This document shows, piece after piece, positions 7,510 to 13,807 of a stretch of DNA of 19,494 bases. The notes beneath the pieces are model-generated. The model saw only the letters and a program-made list of their open reading frames with translations. It made no database searches and had not been told where the DNA came from. Each line of letters starts with the position of its first letter. Position 1 is the stretch's first letter. Location: the NCBI GenBank assembly GCA_002898935.1, contig BEII01000003.1, forward strand, positions 1 through 19,494, given 5' to 3'. Source of the DNA: a bacterium HR32 (lineage in GTDB: Bacteria > Sysuimicrobiota > Sysuimicrobiia > Sysuimicrobiales > Sysuimicrobiaceae). Made by a program: the position numbers and the translations under genes.

Positions 7510-8508
7510 CTACTCCTCCAGGGACTCCCACGCCAGCTGTGCGAGCAGGAAGGCCAGGCACGCCTCAGCACCCCGGTTTTCGCTCGCGCCGTCCGGCCCC
7601 AAGCCGTCCCGGCAGGCGCCGTCCGGGCTCACCAGCACCGCACCCGCCAGGTTGCGGCCCCAGAACCAAGACCACGCCACCCGCGCCGCCTCCCGGTACC
7701 GGACCTGCGCTGTGCTCCGGTACGCTTCCACGCAAGCTTCCACGAAGGCCCCGGGGTCCACGGGCTGCTGGTCCCACCGGGCCTTCTGCCCGCCCCGCGG
7801 GTACCAGCCGCGGTTTCCCACCGGCACCAGCACACCGTCTTCCAACACCACGTCCAGCAGGAAGTCGAGGGTGCGTAGCGCAGCCCTCCGCCACCGGGCC
7901 TGGCCCGCGCGGCCAGCGCGCAGTAAGCCGTGCGGAACCCGGGCCAGCTCGTACGTGAGGACAGGCTCCGGCCACGGCCAGTCGTCGGGCGCGGCCTCCA
8001 GCTGTGCGCACAGCGCCTCTGCCACCGCCTCCAGGAGGCCGTCTTCCTCCAGGCGGGAGAGTCCCAGCAGCGCGTTGGCCCTGCCCCGAGCGCTGCGGAG
8101 CTCAAGCGCGGTCGGCAGGGCACGCCCGAGCAGCCCTCCGGCCCGCGACCGCAAGCCCTCGGGGAGGCCTGAGCTGGCCGCCTCCGCCAGCGCCCAGAGG
8201 CAGCGCCCCTGGCAGTCCTCGGACCGACCGTCGGGGGCCGGTGCGCGCTCGCCCGTCCAGACGTTGTGGAACCACCCGTCTGTGCCCGCGCTGCGCTCAA
8301 GAAACCTCAGGTACACCTCCGCGAGGTCAGCAGCCCCCAGCCGGGCAGCCACCACGAGGGCCCGCGCGTTGTCGTCCGCGGTGTACCCGGTGCTGCGGTC
8401 GGGGTGCGGGCCACGGGAGAACTGCACGAGCCCGAAGCTGTCCGTCATCCGGCGCAGGTGGTCCAGCCGGAGGCGTACGCGGGCTGGCGGGGCCGCTGGC
8501 GTCACCAT
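7510..8508 (-). CDS. GT4-associated 'DDNARAL' family protein, probable alpha/alpha-barrel
   Basis: Predicted 332-aa soluble protein. The N-terminal block DHLRRMTDSFGLVQFS (about 16-31) and GYTADDNARALVVAA (41-55) is characteristic of a domain I recall as often fused behind, or encoded next to, GT4 glycosyltransferases with the QHEFGIFGG motif; such fused proteins are usually annotated only as glycosyltransferase. Repeated Trp/Leu-rich helical segments (CLWALAEA, LTYELARVPHGLLRAG, AFVEACVEAYRS, WSWFWGRN) suggest an alpha/alpha toroid like those of glycan-active enzymes. No catalytic assignment is possible. The ATG at 8508 has GGAGGGG 6 nt upstream; the open frame continues to 8604 but that part is antisense to nothing conserved and overlaps the 3' end of the upstream GT4 gene. 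It follows that GT4 remnant by 17 nt and precedes an intact GT4 gene by 2 nt. Confidence 0.78.
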   Translation of the reverse strand: MVTPAAPPARVRLRLDHLRRMTDSFGLVQFSRGPHPDRSTGYTADDNARALVVAARLGAADLAEVYLRFLERSAGTDGWFHNVWTGERAPAPDGRSEDCQGRCLWALAEAASSGLPEGLRSRAGGLLGRALPTALELRSARGRANALLGLSRLEEDGLLEAVAEALCAQLEAAPDDWPWPEPVLTYELARVPHGLLRAGRAGQARWRRAALRTLDFLLDVVLEDGVLVPVGNRGWYPRGGQKARWDQQPVDPGAFVEACVEAYRSTAQVRYREAARVAWSWFWGRNLAGAVLVSPDGACRDGLGPDGASENRGAEACLAFLLAQLAWESLEE

Positions 8509-8525
8509 GGGAAGCCCCTCCAGGG

Positions 8526-9736
8526 CTAGACCGCGGCCCCGGTGGCCGCCTGCTCTAGCGCTGCCTCGAACAGGGCCGCGTAACGGGCCGCCACCCTTGG
8601 CCACCGCATGGCCAGGCCCGCTGCGTACGCGCGCTCACCGAGCCGGGCGCGGCGCTAAGGGTCTGCCAGCAGCTCCGAGAGGGCGCGGCCGAGCGCCGCC
8701 GGGTCGCGGAAGGGCACGAGCACGCCCCGGCCGTCCGACAGCAGGTCCGCCGCGTACCGGTAAGGCGTGGAAACCACCGCGCAGCCTGCCGCGACCGCCC
8801 ACGAGAGGGTCCCGCTCACGATCTGGTCCGGGTTGTGGTACGGGGTCACGTACACGTCCGTGGCCTGGAGGTAGGCGACGATCTCCTCGTCCCGCAGGAA
8901 CCGGTTCTCGAACCGCACGTGGCGCCCGAGCCCCAGCTTCCGCACCTTCTCCAGCAGCATGTTGCGGTACCACTCCCCCTCCCTGCGCCGGACGTTCGGG
9001 TGGGTCTCGCCCAGAACCAGGTACTTCACCTGCGGGTGCTGTGAAACGACCGACGGCAGCGCGTCCAGCACATCCTCGATCCCCTTGCTCGGGCTCACCA
9101 GCCCGAAGGTGGAGAGCACCAGGTGGCCCTCCAGGCCCAACCGACGCTTCGCTTCGTCCTTCGGTACGGGCTCGATGGCGGGGACCCCGTGCCACACCAG
9201 GTGCACCCTGGCCCGTGGGACACCGTACCGGGACTCCAAAGGTCCACGGCCGAAGGGCTCATGACGACCACCGCCACCGACCGCCGGCACAGAGCGCGGA
9301 CGATCCGCCGTGCGGGGGCGGGCGGGTCCGGAAGGACGGTGTGCAAGGTGAGCACCAAGGGCCGGTCCAAGCGGTCCACGAACTCCAGCACGTACTCTCC
9401 CCACTCTCCCCCGAAGATCCCGAACTCGTGTTGCAGGTTGACCACCTGCGCGTCGCTGCGGTTCACGGCCTGTGCGGCCGCGTGGTACTCCTCCACCGCG
9501 TCCTCGTGGATCTGAAGCCGTACCTCCGGCCCGTACGCGTAGCCTGCCCCCTCCTCGTCCATGGCCACGATCCACGTCCGCACCCCAGCCTCGCGCAGGG
9601 CGCGGGAGAGGTCGCGGGTGAAGGTGGCGAGCCCACACTCCCGTGGTGGGTAGGTCGAAACCATGGCCACGGTCAGGGGCTCCCGGAGGGAGTTCCAACC
9701 GTTGCGGGTTGCCTGGGGTACACGCGGAGCGGTCAC
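8526..9736 (-). pseudogene. GT4-family glycosyltransferase with a frameshift and an in-frame amber codon
   Basis: A GT4 gene readable over its whole length only if two lesions are repaired. The first part (9736 to about 9238) has VAMVSTYPPRECGLATFTRDL and VVNLQHEFGIFGGEWGEYVLEF. At the TTT run (plus-strand AAA, 9238-9240) reading must shift -1: one extra T restores AVDLLESRYGVPRARVHLVWHG. The second part has STFGLVSPSKGIEDVL, LVLGETHPNVRRREGE and SGTLSWAVAAGCAVVSTPYRYA. Then a TAG (8655-8657) interrupts ELLADP-*-RRARLGERAYAAG, yet GT4-like sequence continues in frame (AMRWPRVAARYAALFEAAL) to a second TAG at 8526. Repaired length is about 403 residues. The GTG start at 9736 has an excellent AAGGAGGTGG site (9741-9750). 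Sequencing or assembly error, or a genuine recent pseudogene, both fit; no canonical -1 slippery heptamer is present. Confidence 0.85.
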
Positions 9737-9755
9737 GTTACCACCTCCTTCCGAC

Positions 9756-9775
9756 AGCCCGTGGTCCCGCGGGCT
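9756..9775 (-). other. Leader hairpin before the GT4 pseudogene ribosome site
   Basis: AGCCCG (9756-9761) and CGGGCT (9770-9775) form a 6-bp stem with an 8-nt loop. In the minus-strand transcript this hairpin ends 5 nt before the AAGGAGGTGG ribosome site, leaving that site exposed. Any role is inference. Confidence 0.3.
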
Positions 9776-9803
9776 CGGCGTGTCCAGGGAACCGGATTGT
9801 CCT

Positions 9804-9832
9804 TTGACGTCGGAGATCCAGTACCATTATAG
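9804..9832 (+). promoter_or_regulatory. Sigma-70-type promoter for the DUF420 gene
   Basis: TTGACG (9804-9809) and TTATAG (9827-9832) with an ideal 17-nt spacer. The expected start of transcription, about 7 nt after the -10, falls at about 9839, only a few bases before the ATG at 9843. No ribosome site precedes that ATG, so the message is predicted to be leaderless or nearly so. The -10 overlaps the extended -10 of the divergent promoter. Confidence 0.55.
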
Positions 9833-9834
9833 CA
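9826..9834 (-). promoter_or_regulatory. Extended -10 promoter for the minus-strand glycosyltransferase genes
   Basis: On the minus strand this reads TGCTATAAT: a perfect TATAAT preceded by TG one base away, the extended -10 form that needs little or no -35. No good -35 is seen 17 nt further upstream. Transcription would begin near 9819, giving a leader of about 80 nt before the GTG at 9736. This AT-rich island is exceptional in the very GC-rich surroundings. Confidence 0.6.
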
Positions 9835-9842
9835 TCCGCTCC

Positions 9843-10280
9843 ATGGAAGCGACCGTCCCTTCCTCTCAGCTCGCGTGGCTCGCGCCGCTCAACACAGGCC
9901 TCATCCTGGTGAGCGGGCTCGCGGTGCTGGCGGGCTACGCTTCCATCCGGGCGCGGCGGGTCGACTGGCACCGCCGGTGCATGCTCGTGGCCACGGCCTT
10001 CGCGGCCGCCTTCCTCGTGGTCTACGGGGTCCGGTGGGCGCTCGTGGGGTCCACGCCGTTCCAGGGCACCGGGTGGGCCCGGGCGCTCTACCTCGTGGTC
10101 CTCTCCACCCACGTGGCGCTGGCCACCGCCCTCGCCCCCATGGTGCTCGTGACCCTGGGCCGCGCGCTTCGAGGCCGGTTCGACGCGCACCGCCGCATCG
10201 CCCGCGTCACCCTCCCCCTGTGGCTGTACGTGGCCGCCAGCGGCTGGGCCGTGTACTGGATGCTGTACGGGTGGCGTTAG
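9843..10280 (+). CDS. DUF420 family membrane protein
   Basis: A 145-aa integral membrane protein with four predicted hydrophobic segments, at about residues 13-35, 46-68, 81-106 and 122-142. DUF420 landmarks: WHRRCMLVATAFAAAFLV (His43), the small loop STPFQGTGWARALYLV, STHVALA (His90), GRFDAHRRIARVTLPLWLYVAASG (His116) and a closing YWMLYG. The three histidines near membrane boundaries are the residues to watch for metal or heme contact. I recall staphylococcal CtaM, needed for aa3-type oxidase function, as a relative (YozB/CtaM group); the role here is not proven and no oxidase gene is in view. The ATG at 9843 is chosen because the open frame further upstream crosses the promoter and is not conserved. 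Its TAG overlaps the TAA of convergent ilvD. Confidence 0.85.
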   Translation: MEATVPSSQLAWLAPLNTGLILVSGLAVLAGYASIRARRVDWHRRCMLVATAFAAAFLVVYGVRWALVGSTPFQGTGWARALYLVVLSTHVALATALAPMVLVTLGRALRGRFDAHRRIARVTLPLWLYVAASGWAVYWMLYGWR

Positions 10281-11941
10281 ACGGAAGCCCGCAGGACGGC
10301 GCCCTCGGAGGCGGAGCTCACCCAGGCCGCGTAGCGGGCGAACACGCCCGTCCGGTAGCGGGGAGCGGGCGGACGGAAATCCGCCCGGCGCCGCTGCAGC
10401 TCTTCCTGTGAGACCTCCAGGTCCAGCCGCCGTGCCTCGACGTCCACCACCACCACGTCGCCGTCCCGCACGAGCGCGATGGGACCTCCCACCTGTGCCT
10501 CAGGGCAGACGTGACCGACCATGAGCCCGCGCGTGCCACCGGAGAACCGGCCGTCCGTCACCAGGGCCACGTCCGGACCCAGACCCCGGCCCACGAGGGC
10601 CGCGGTGACCGACAGCATCTCCGGCATCCCGGGAGCGCCGCGGGGTCCCTCGTAACGGATCACCACCACGTCGCCGGCCGCCACCTGGCCTTCCAGGACT
10701 GCCCGTAGGGCAGCCGCCTCGCCGTCGAAGACCCGCGCAGGGCCCCGGAAGAAGGTCCGTTCCGTCCCCGCGACCTTGAGGACCGCCCCGTCCGGCGCCA
10801 GCGAACCCCGCAGCACCACGAGCCCGCCGTGTGGCTTCACCGGGTCCTGCGCGGACCACACCACCCGCTGACCTGAGGCTTCCTGAGCCCCGGCCACTTC
10901 CTCTGCGAGCGTCCGCCCGGTGACGGTCTTCTGGTCTCCGTCCAGCAGCCCGGCCTCCAGGATCCTGCGGAACACCAGGGGCGTCCCGCCCGCTTCGTAC
11001 AGCTCCCACGCGGTGTACGTGCCCCACGGCCTCAGGTCCGCGATCACCGGGGTCTTGCGCGACACGCGGTCGAAGTCGTCCAGCTCCAGCTTCACCCCCG
11101 CCTCGTACGCCAGGGCCAGCAAATGCAGCACCGCGTTCGTGGAGCCGCCCGTGGCAGCCACCGTGGCCACCGCGTTGAGGAACGACTGGCGGGTCAGGAA
11201 GTCCCTCGGAGTCCGGCCCGCGCGGATGGCGTCCGCGAGGACAGCACCTGCGCGCCGCGTGGCCTCGCGCTTTTCGGGCGCGGTGGCCGGGATGCCGTTG
11301 TAGCCCACCGGCGAAAGCCCCAAGGCTTCCAGGACGAGCGCCATGGTGTTCGCGGTGTACTGCCCCCCACACGCCCCGGGTCCCGGGACCGCGTGGCGCT
11401 CCACCGCCTCGAACTCCTCGCGGGTCATCTGGCCGGCGCTGTAACGTCCGACGGCCTCAAAGGGATCCACGATGGTGAGCTTGCGGCCGTCCAGCACTCC
11501 CGGCGCCACAGTCCCCCCGTACAGGACGATCCCGGGTACCCCGCTCCGCACGACCCCCATGGCGCCTCCCGGGATGGTCTTGTCGCACCCCACGAGCACC
11601 GCCATGCCGTCGTAGAGGTAACCCTGGGCCACCACCTCCACCGCGTCCGCGATCACCTCCCGGCTCACCAGGCTGGCCCGCATCCCCTCCGTGCCCATGG
11701 CCATGGCGTCGTTCACCGACGGGGCGCCGAACTCGAAGCCCAACACCCCGGCCTCCCGGAGCCCGGCCCGGAGCTCCCGCGCCAGCTCCCGCAGGTGGAC
11801 GTTGCACGGCATACCGTCCGTCCACGTGTTGACGACCCCCACGAATGGGAGGTGGAAGTCCTCGTCCTGTAGCCCCACAGCCCTCAGCATGGCCCGTGCA
11901 GGGGACCTGGGCACTCCGGACTTCATCGCGTCGCTGCGCAT
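10277..11941 (-). CDS. ilvD: Dihydroxy-acid dehydratase
   Basis: Removes water from 2,3-dihydroxy-isovalerate or 2,3-dihydroxy-3-methylvalerate to give the 2-oxo acids for valine/leucine and isoleucine. Predicted 554 aa, normal for IlvD. Iron-sulfur cluster cysteines are at the expected places: Cys46 in MPCNVHL, Cys119 in VGCDKTIPG (with Lys121) and Cys191 in GACGGQYTANTM. Other landmarks are SVNDAMAMGTEGMR, SREVIADAVE, TGGSTNAVLHL and the C-terminal DGRFSGGTRGLMVGHVCPEA. The protein starts MRSDAMKSG, as the family usually does. GGGAGG lies upstream and the permease gene ends 12 nt before. The IlvD/Edd family also includes sugar-acid dehydratases, and a sugar transporter precedes this gene, but the N-terminal motifs and the length favour true IlvD. 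Last gene of the array; its TAA overlaps the DUF420 stop, so no terminator separates them. Confidence 0.93.
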   Translation of the reverse strand: MRSDAMKSGVPRSPARAMLRAVGLQDEDFHLPFVGVVNTWTDGMPCNVHLRELARELRAGLREAGVLGFEFGAPSVNDAMAMGTEGMRASLVSREVIADAVEVVAQGYLYDGMAVLVGCDKTIPGGAMGVVRSGVPGIVLYGGTVAPGVLDGRKLTIVDPFEAVGRYSAGQMTREEFEAVERHAVPGPGACGGQYTANTMALVLEALGLSPVGYNGIPATAPEKREATRRAGAVLADAIRAGRTPRDFLTRQSFLNAVATVAATGGSTNAVLHLLALAYEAGVKLELDDFDRVSRKTPVIADLRPWGTYTAWELYEAGGTPLVFRRILEAGLLDGDQKTVTGRTLAEEVAGAQEASGQRVVWSAQDPVKPHGGLVVLRGSLAPDGAVLKVAGTERTFFRGPARVFDGEAAALRAVLEGQVAAGDVVVIRYEGPRGAPGMPEMLSVTAALVGRGLGPDVALVTDGRFSGGTRGLMVGHVCPEAQVGGPIALVRDGDVVVVDVEARRLDLEVSQEELQRRRADFRPPAPRYRTGVFARYAAWVSSASEGAVLRASV

Positions 11942-11953
11942 CGCCTCGCCTCC

Positions 11954-12784
11954 CTACTCCTTGAGCGCGCCCGTGAGGGCTGCCACGTAGTGCTCCACGA
12001 ACAGCGAGTACACCAGCGCGACCGGGACCGAGCCCAGGAGGGCGCCGGCCATGAGCGGGCCCCACTGGAACACGTCTCCGGTGACGAGCTCCGTGGCGAG
12101 CCCCACCGGGACCGTCTTCTGGTCCGTCGAGGACAAGAATACCAGGGCGTACAGGTACTCGTTCCACGAGAGCGTGAAGGCGAAAATCAGACACGACAGG
12201 ATGCCCGGTAAGGCCAGCGGGAACGTGACGTACCGCATCACCTGGAAGCGGCTGGCGCCGTCCACCCGGGCGCAGTCCTCCAGCTCCTGGGGGATGGTGC
12301 GGAAGTAGCCGAGCAGCAGCCACACGCAGAAGGGTACGAGGAAGGTCGGGTAGGTGAGGACCAGCGCCGCCGGCCGGTCCCACAGCCCCAGGGCGGACAC
12401 GATGCGGCTCAGCGGTACGAACAGGATCACGGGCGGGACCAGGTAGGTCAGGAAGATGGCGATGCCGAGCAGCCCCGAGCCCCGGAACCGCAGGCGGCCG
12501 ATCGCGTACGCCGCCAGCAGGCCCGTGGCCAGGGAGAGGGCCGTGGCCCCGAGGGAGATCCCCAGGGTGTTCCGCGTCCACAGCAGGAAGTGGGTGTCCC
12601 AGAGCAGCCTGTGCAGGTGGTCGAGGGTTGGAGACCAGGTCCACAGAGGGTTGAGGCTGAGGTTGTACAGGTCGCGGTTCGGCTTCAGAGCCGTGACCAG
12701 CATCCAGTAGAAGGGGAAGAGCAGGAACAGCAGGAACGCCCCTAGGGGCAGGTGGAAGCCGACGAGGCGTGCCACCCCGCGCAC
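11954..12784 (-). CDS. Carbohydrate ABC transporter permease, MalG type
   Basis: Inner-membrane permease of 276 aa, paired with the permease gene upstream. Six hydrophobic segments are visible, beginning LPLGAFLLFLLFPFYWMLVTALKP, the usual MalG-type start. The cytoplasmic EAA loop that docks the ATPase reads ELEDCARVDGASRFQVMRYVTFPLALPG. The following SWNEYLYALVFLSS is also typical of the sugar-transporting CUT1 subfamily. The GTG start at 12784 lies one base after the stop of the other permease, with GGAGG 6 nt before it, so the two should be made in equal amounts. The sugar cannot be deduced. Confidence 0.93.
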   Translation of the reverse strand: MRGVARLVGFHLPLGAFLLFLLFPFYWMLVTALKPNRDLYNLSLNPLWTWSPTLDHLHRLLWDTHFLLWTRNTLGISLGATALSLATGLLAAYAIGRLRFRGSGLLGIAIFLTYLVPPVILFVPLSRIVSALGLWDRPAALVLTYPTFLVPFCVWLLLGYFRTIPQELEDCARVDGASRFQVMRYVTFPLALPGILSCLIFAFTLSWNEYLYALVFLSSTDQKTVPVGLATELVTGDVFQWGPLMAGALLGSVPVALVYSLFVEHYVAALTGALKE

Positions 12785-12785
12785 T

Positions 12786-13706
12786 TCAGTCCTCCCGTCG
12801 CAGGGTGCGGTACGCCAGGGCCACGCAGGCCACTAGGACCGGCAGCACGAACACCGCCACCGCCGCACCTTCCCCGAGGAAGCCTCCCTGGATCGCCCGT
12901 TGGTAGGCCAGGGTGCCGAAAAGGTGCGTGGCGTTCGCGGGACCTCCCTTGGTCACGATCCAGATCAGCTGGAAGTCACCCACCGTCATGATGGTGCTGA
13001 ACACCGTGACCACCACGGAGACAGGGAGCACGAGGGGCCAGGTGACGAAGCGGAACTGGGCCCAGCGGCCAGCGCCGTCCATCTGCGCGGCTTCGTACAG
13101 CTCCCGGGGGACCGTCTGGAGGCCAGCCAGCAGCCCGATGGCGAAGAACGGGACACCCCGCCACACGTTGGCGGCGATGAGCGACGCCCGGGCCAGGTCC
13201 GGGTCTCCCAGATAGTTGATGGGTCTCGAGACCAGGCCGAGGGCCCGGAGGGCCCACGTGAGGACACTGAACTGGCTGTCGTAGATCCAGTAGAAGACCA
13301 GAGCCGAAAGCGAGGTGGGGACGATCCACGGCAGCAGCATGGCCGCGCGCACGAAGCGCTTGCCCCAGAACTGCCGGTTCACCAGCAGCGCCAAGGCGAA
13401 CCCCAGGACGAACTTCAGGGCCACCGCCACGCCCGCGTAGAGCAGGGTGTTGAACACCGCCAGACGGAACACGGCGTCGCCGACGAGGTAGCGGAAGTTC
13501 TCAAGCCCCACGAACCGGCCAGGGTCCGCGATCCGGCTGTCCGTGAGGCTCAGCCAAAGGCCCAGGAGGAACGGGTACGCCAGGAAGACCAGCAACAGCG
13601 CCAGGGCGGGCGTGACGAGGGCCCAGCCGAGCACCTCACGGCTTTCCACGAGCGCACCCAGCCGCGCCGCCCGCCCGCGGGCCGCGTGGGGGAGACCTGC
13701 CTCCAC
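12786..13706 (-). CDS. Carbohydrate ABC transporter permease, MalF type
   Basis: Inner-membrane permease of 306 aa. The first hydrophobic segment follows about 25 polar residues (LGWALVTPALALLLVFLAYPF), then WLSLTD, GLENFRYL and NTLLYAG, all typical of CUT1 MalF/UgpA-type proteins. The EAA loop reads ELYEAAQMDGAGRWAQFRFVTWPLVLP. Near the C-terminus are FQLIWIVTKGGPANATHLFGTLAYQ. The GTG at 13706 is chosen because GGGAGGG lies just upstream and the length is then normal; spacing from GGAGG is a short 4 nt. The open frame runs back to 14690, but that long extension is antisense-frame noise across the binding-protein gene. A hairpin lies in the 101-nt gap after the binding-protein gene. Confidence 0.92.
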   Translation of the reverse strand: MEAGLPHAARGRAARLGALVESREVLGWALVTPALALLLVFLAYPFLLGLWLSLTDSRIADPGRFVGLENFRYLVGDAVFRLAVFNTLLYAGVAVALKFVLGFALALLVNRQFWGKRFVRAAMLLPWIVPTSLSALVFYWIYDSQFSVLTWALRALGLVSRPINYLGDPDLARASLIAANVWRGVPFFAIGLLAGLQTVPRELYEAAQMDGAGRWAQFRFVTWPLVLPVSVVVTVFSTIMTVGDFQLIWIVTKGGPANATHLFGTLAYQRAIQGGFLGEGAAVAVFVLPVLVACVALAYRTLRRED

Positions 13707-13742
13707 CGTCCCTCCCTGCTGCCTCCTACGGCTTTGCGCCGC

Positions 13743-13771
13743 TCCCAGGGACGCTGGCGCGACCCCTGGGA
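13743..13771 (-). other. Intercistronic hairpin between binding protein and permease genes
   Basis: TCCCAGGG (13743-13750) and CCCTGGGA (13764-13771) form a perfect 8-bp stem with a 13-nt loop. It lies 36 nt after the binding-protein stop and has no T-run on the minus strand. Binding-protein genes commonly carry such 3' hairpins, which stabilise the upstream message and lower expression of the permeases. That role is inferred from position. Confidence 0.5.
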
Positions 13772-13807
13772 ACCCGGTCACCTCGGTCGCGAACGCCCTT
13801 CGGACAT

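Noticed and set aside
9233..9245. Programmed -1 frameshifting in the GT4 gene
   Set aside because: The site reads gac-ctt-tgg-agt and is not an X-XXY-YYZ heptamer, no downstream pseudoknot was evident, and a second lesion (TAG at 8655) lies further on.
7160..9832. An 890-codon open frame on the plus strand
   Set aside because: It lies antisense to three GT-related genes, is rich in Arg, Pro, Ser and Ala with no domain, and is what GC-rich codon use produces on the opposite strand.
10277..11941. IlvD-family enzyme as a sugar-acid dehydratase because of the sugar transporter upstream
   Set aside because: The N-terminal motif, cysteine positions, 554-aa length and leu/cim neighbours all fit dihydroxy-acid dehydratase; kept only as an alternative.
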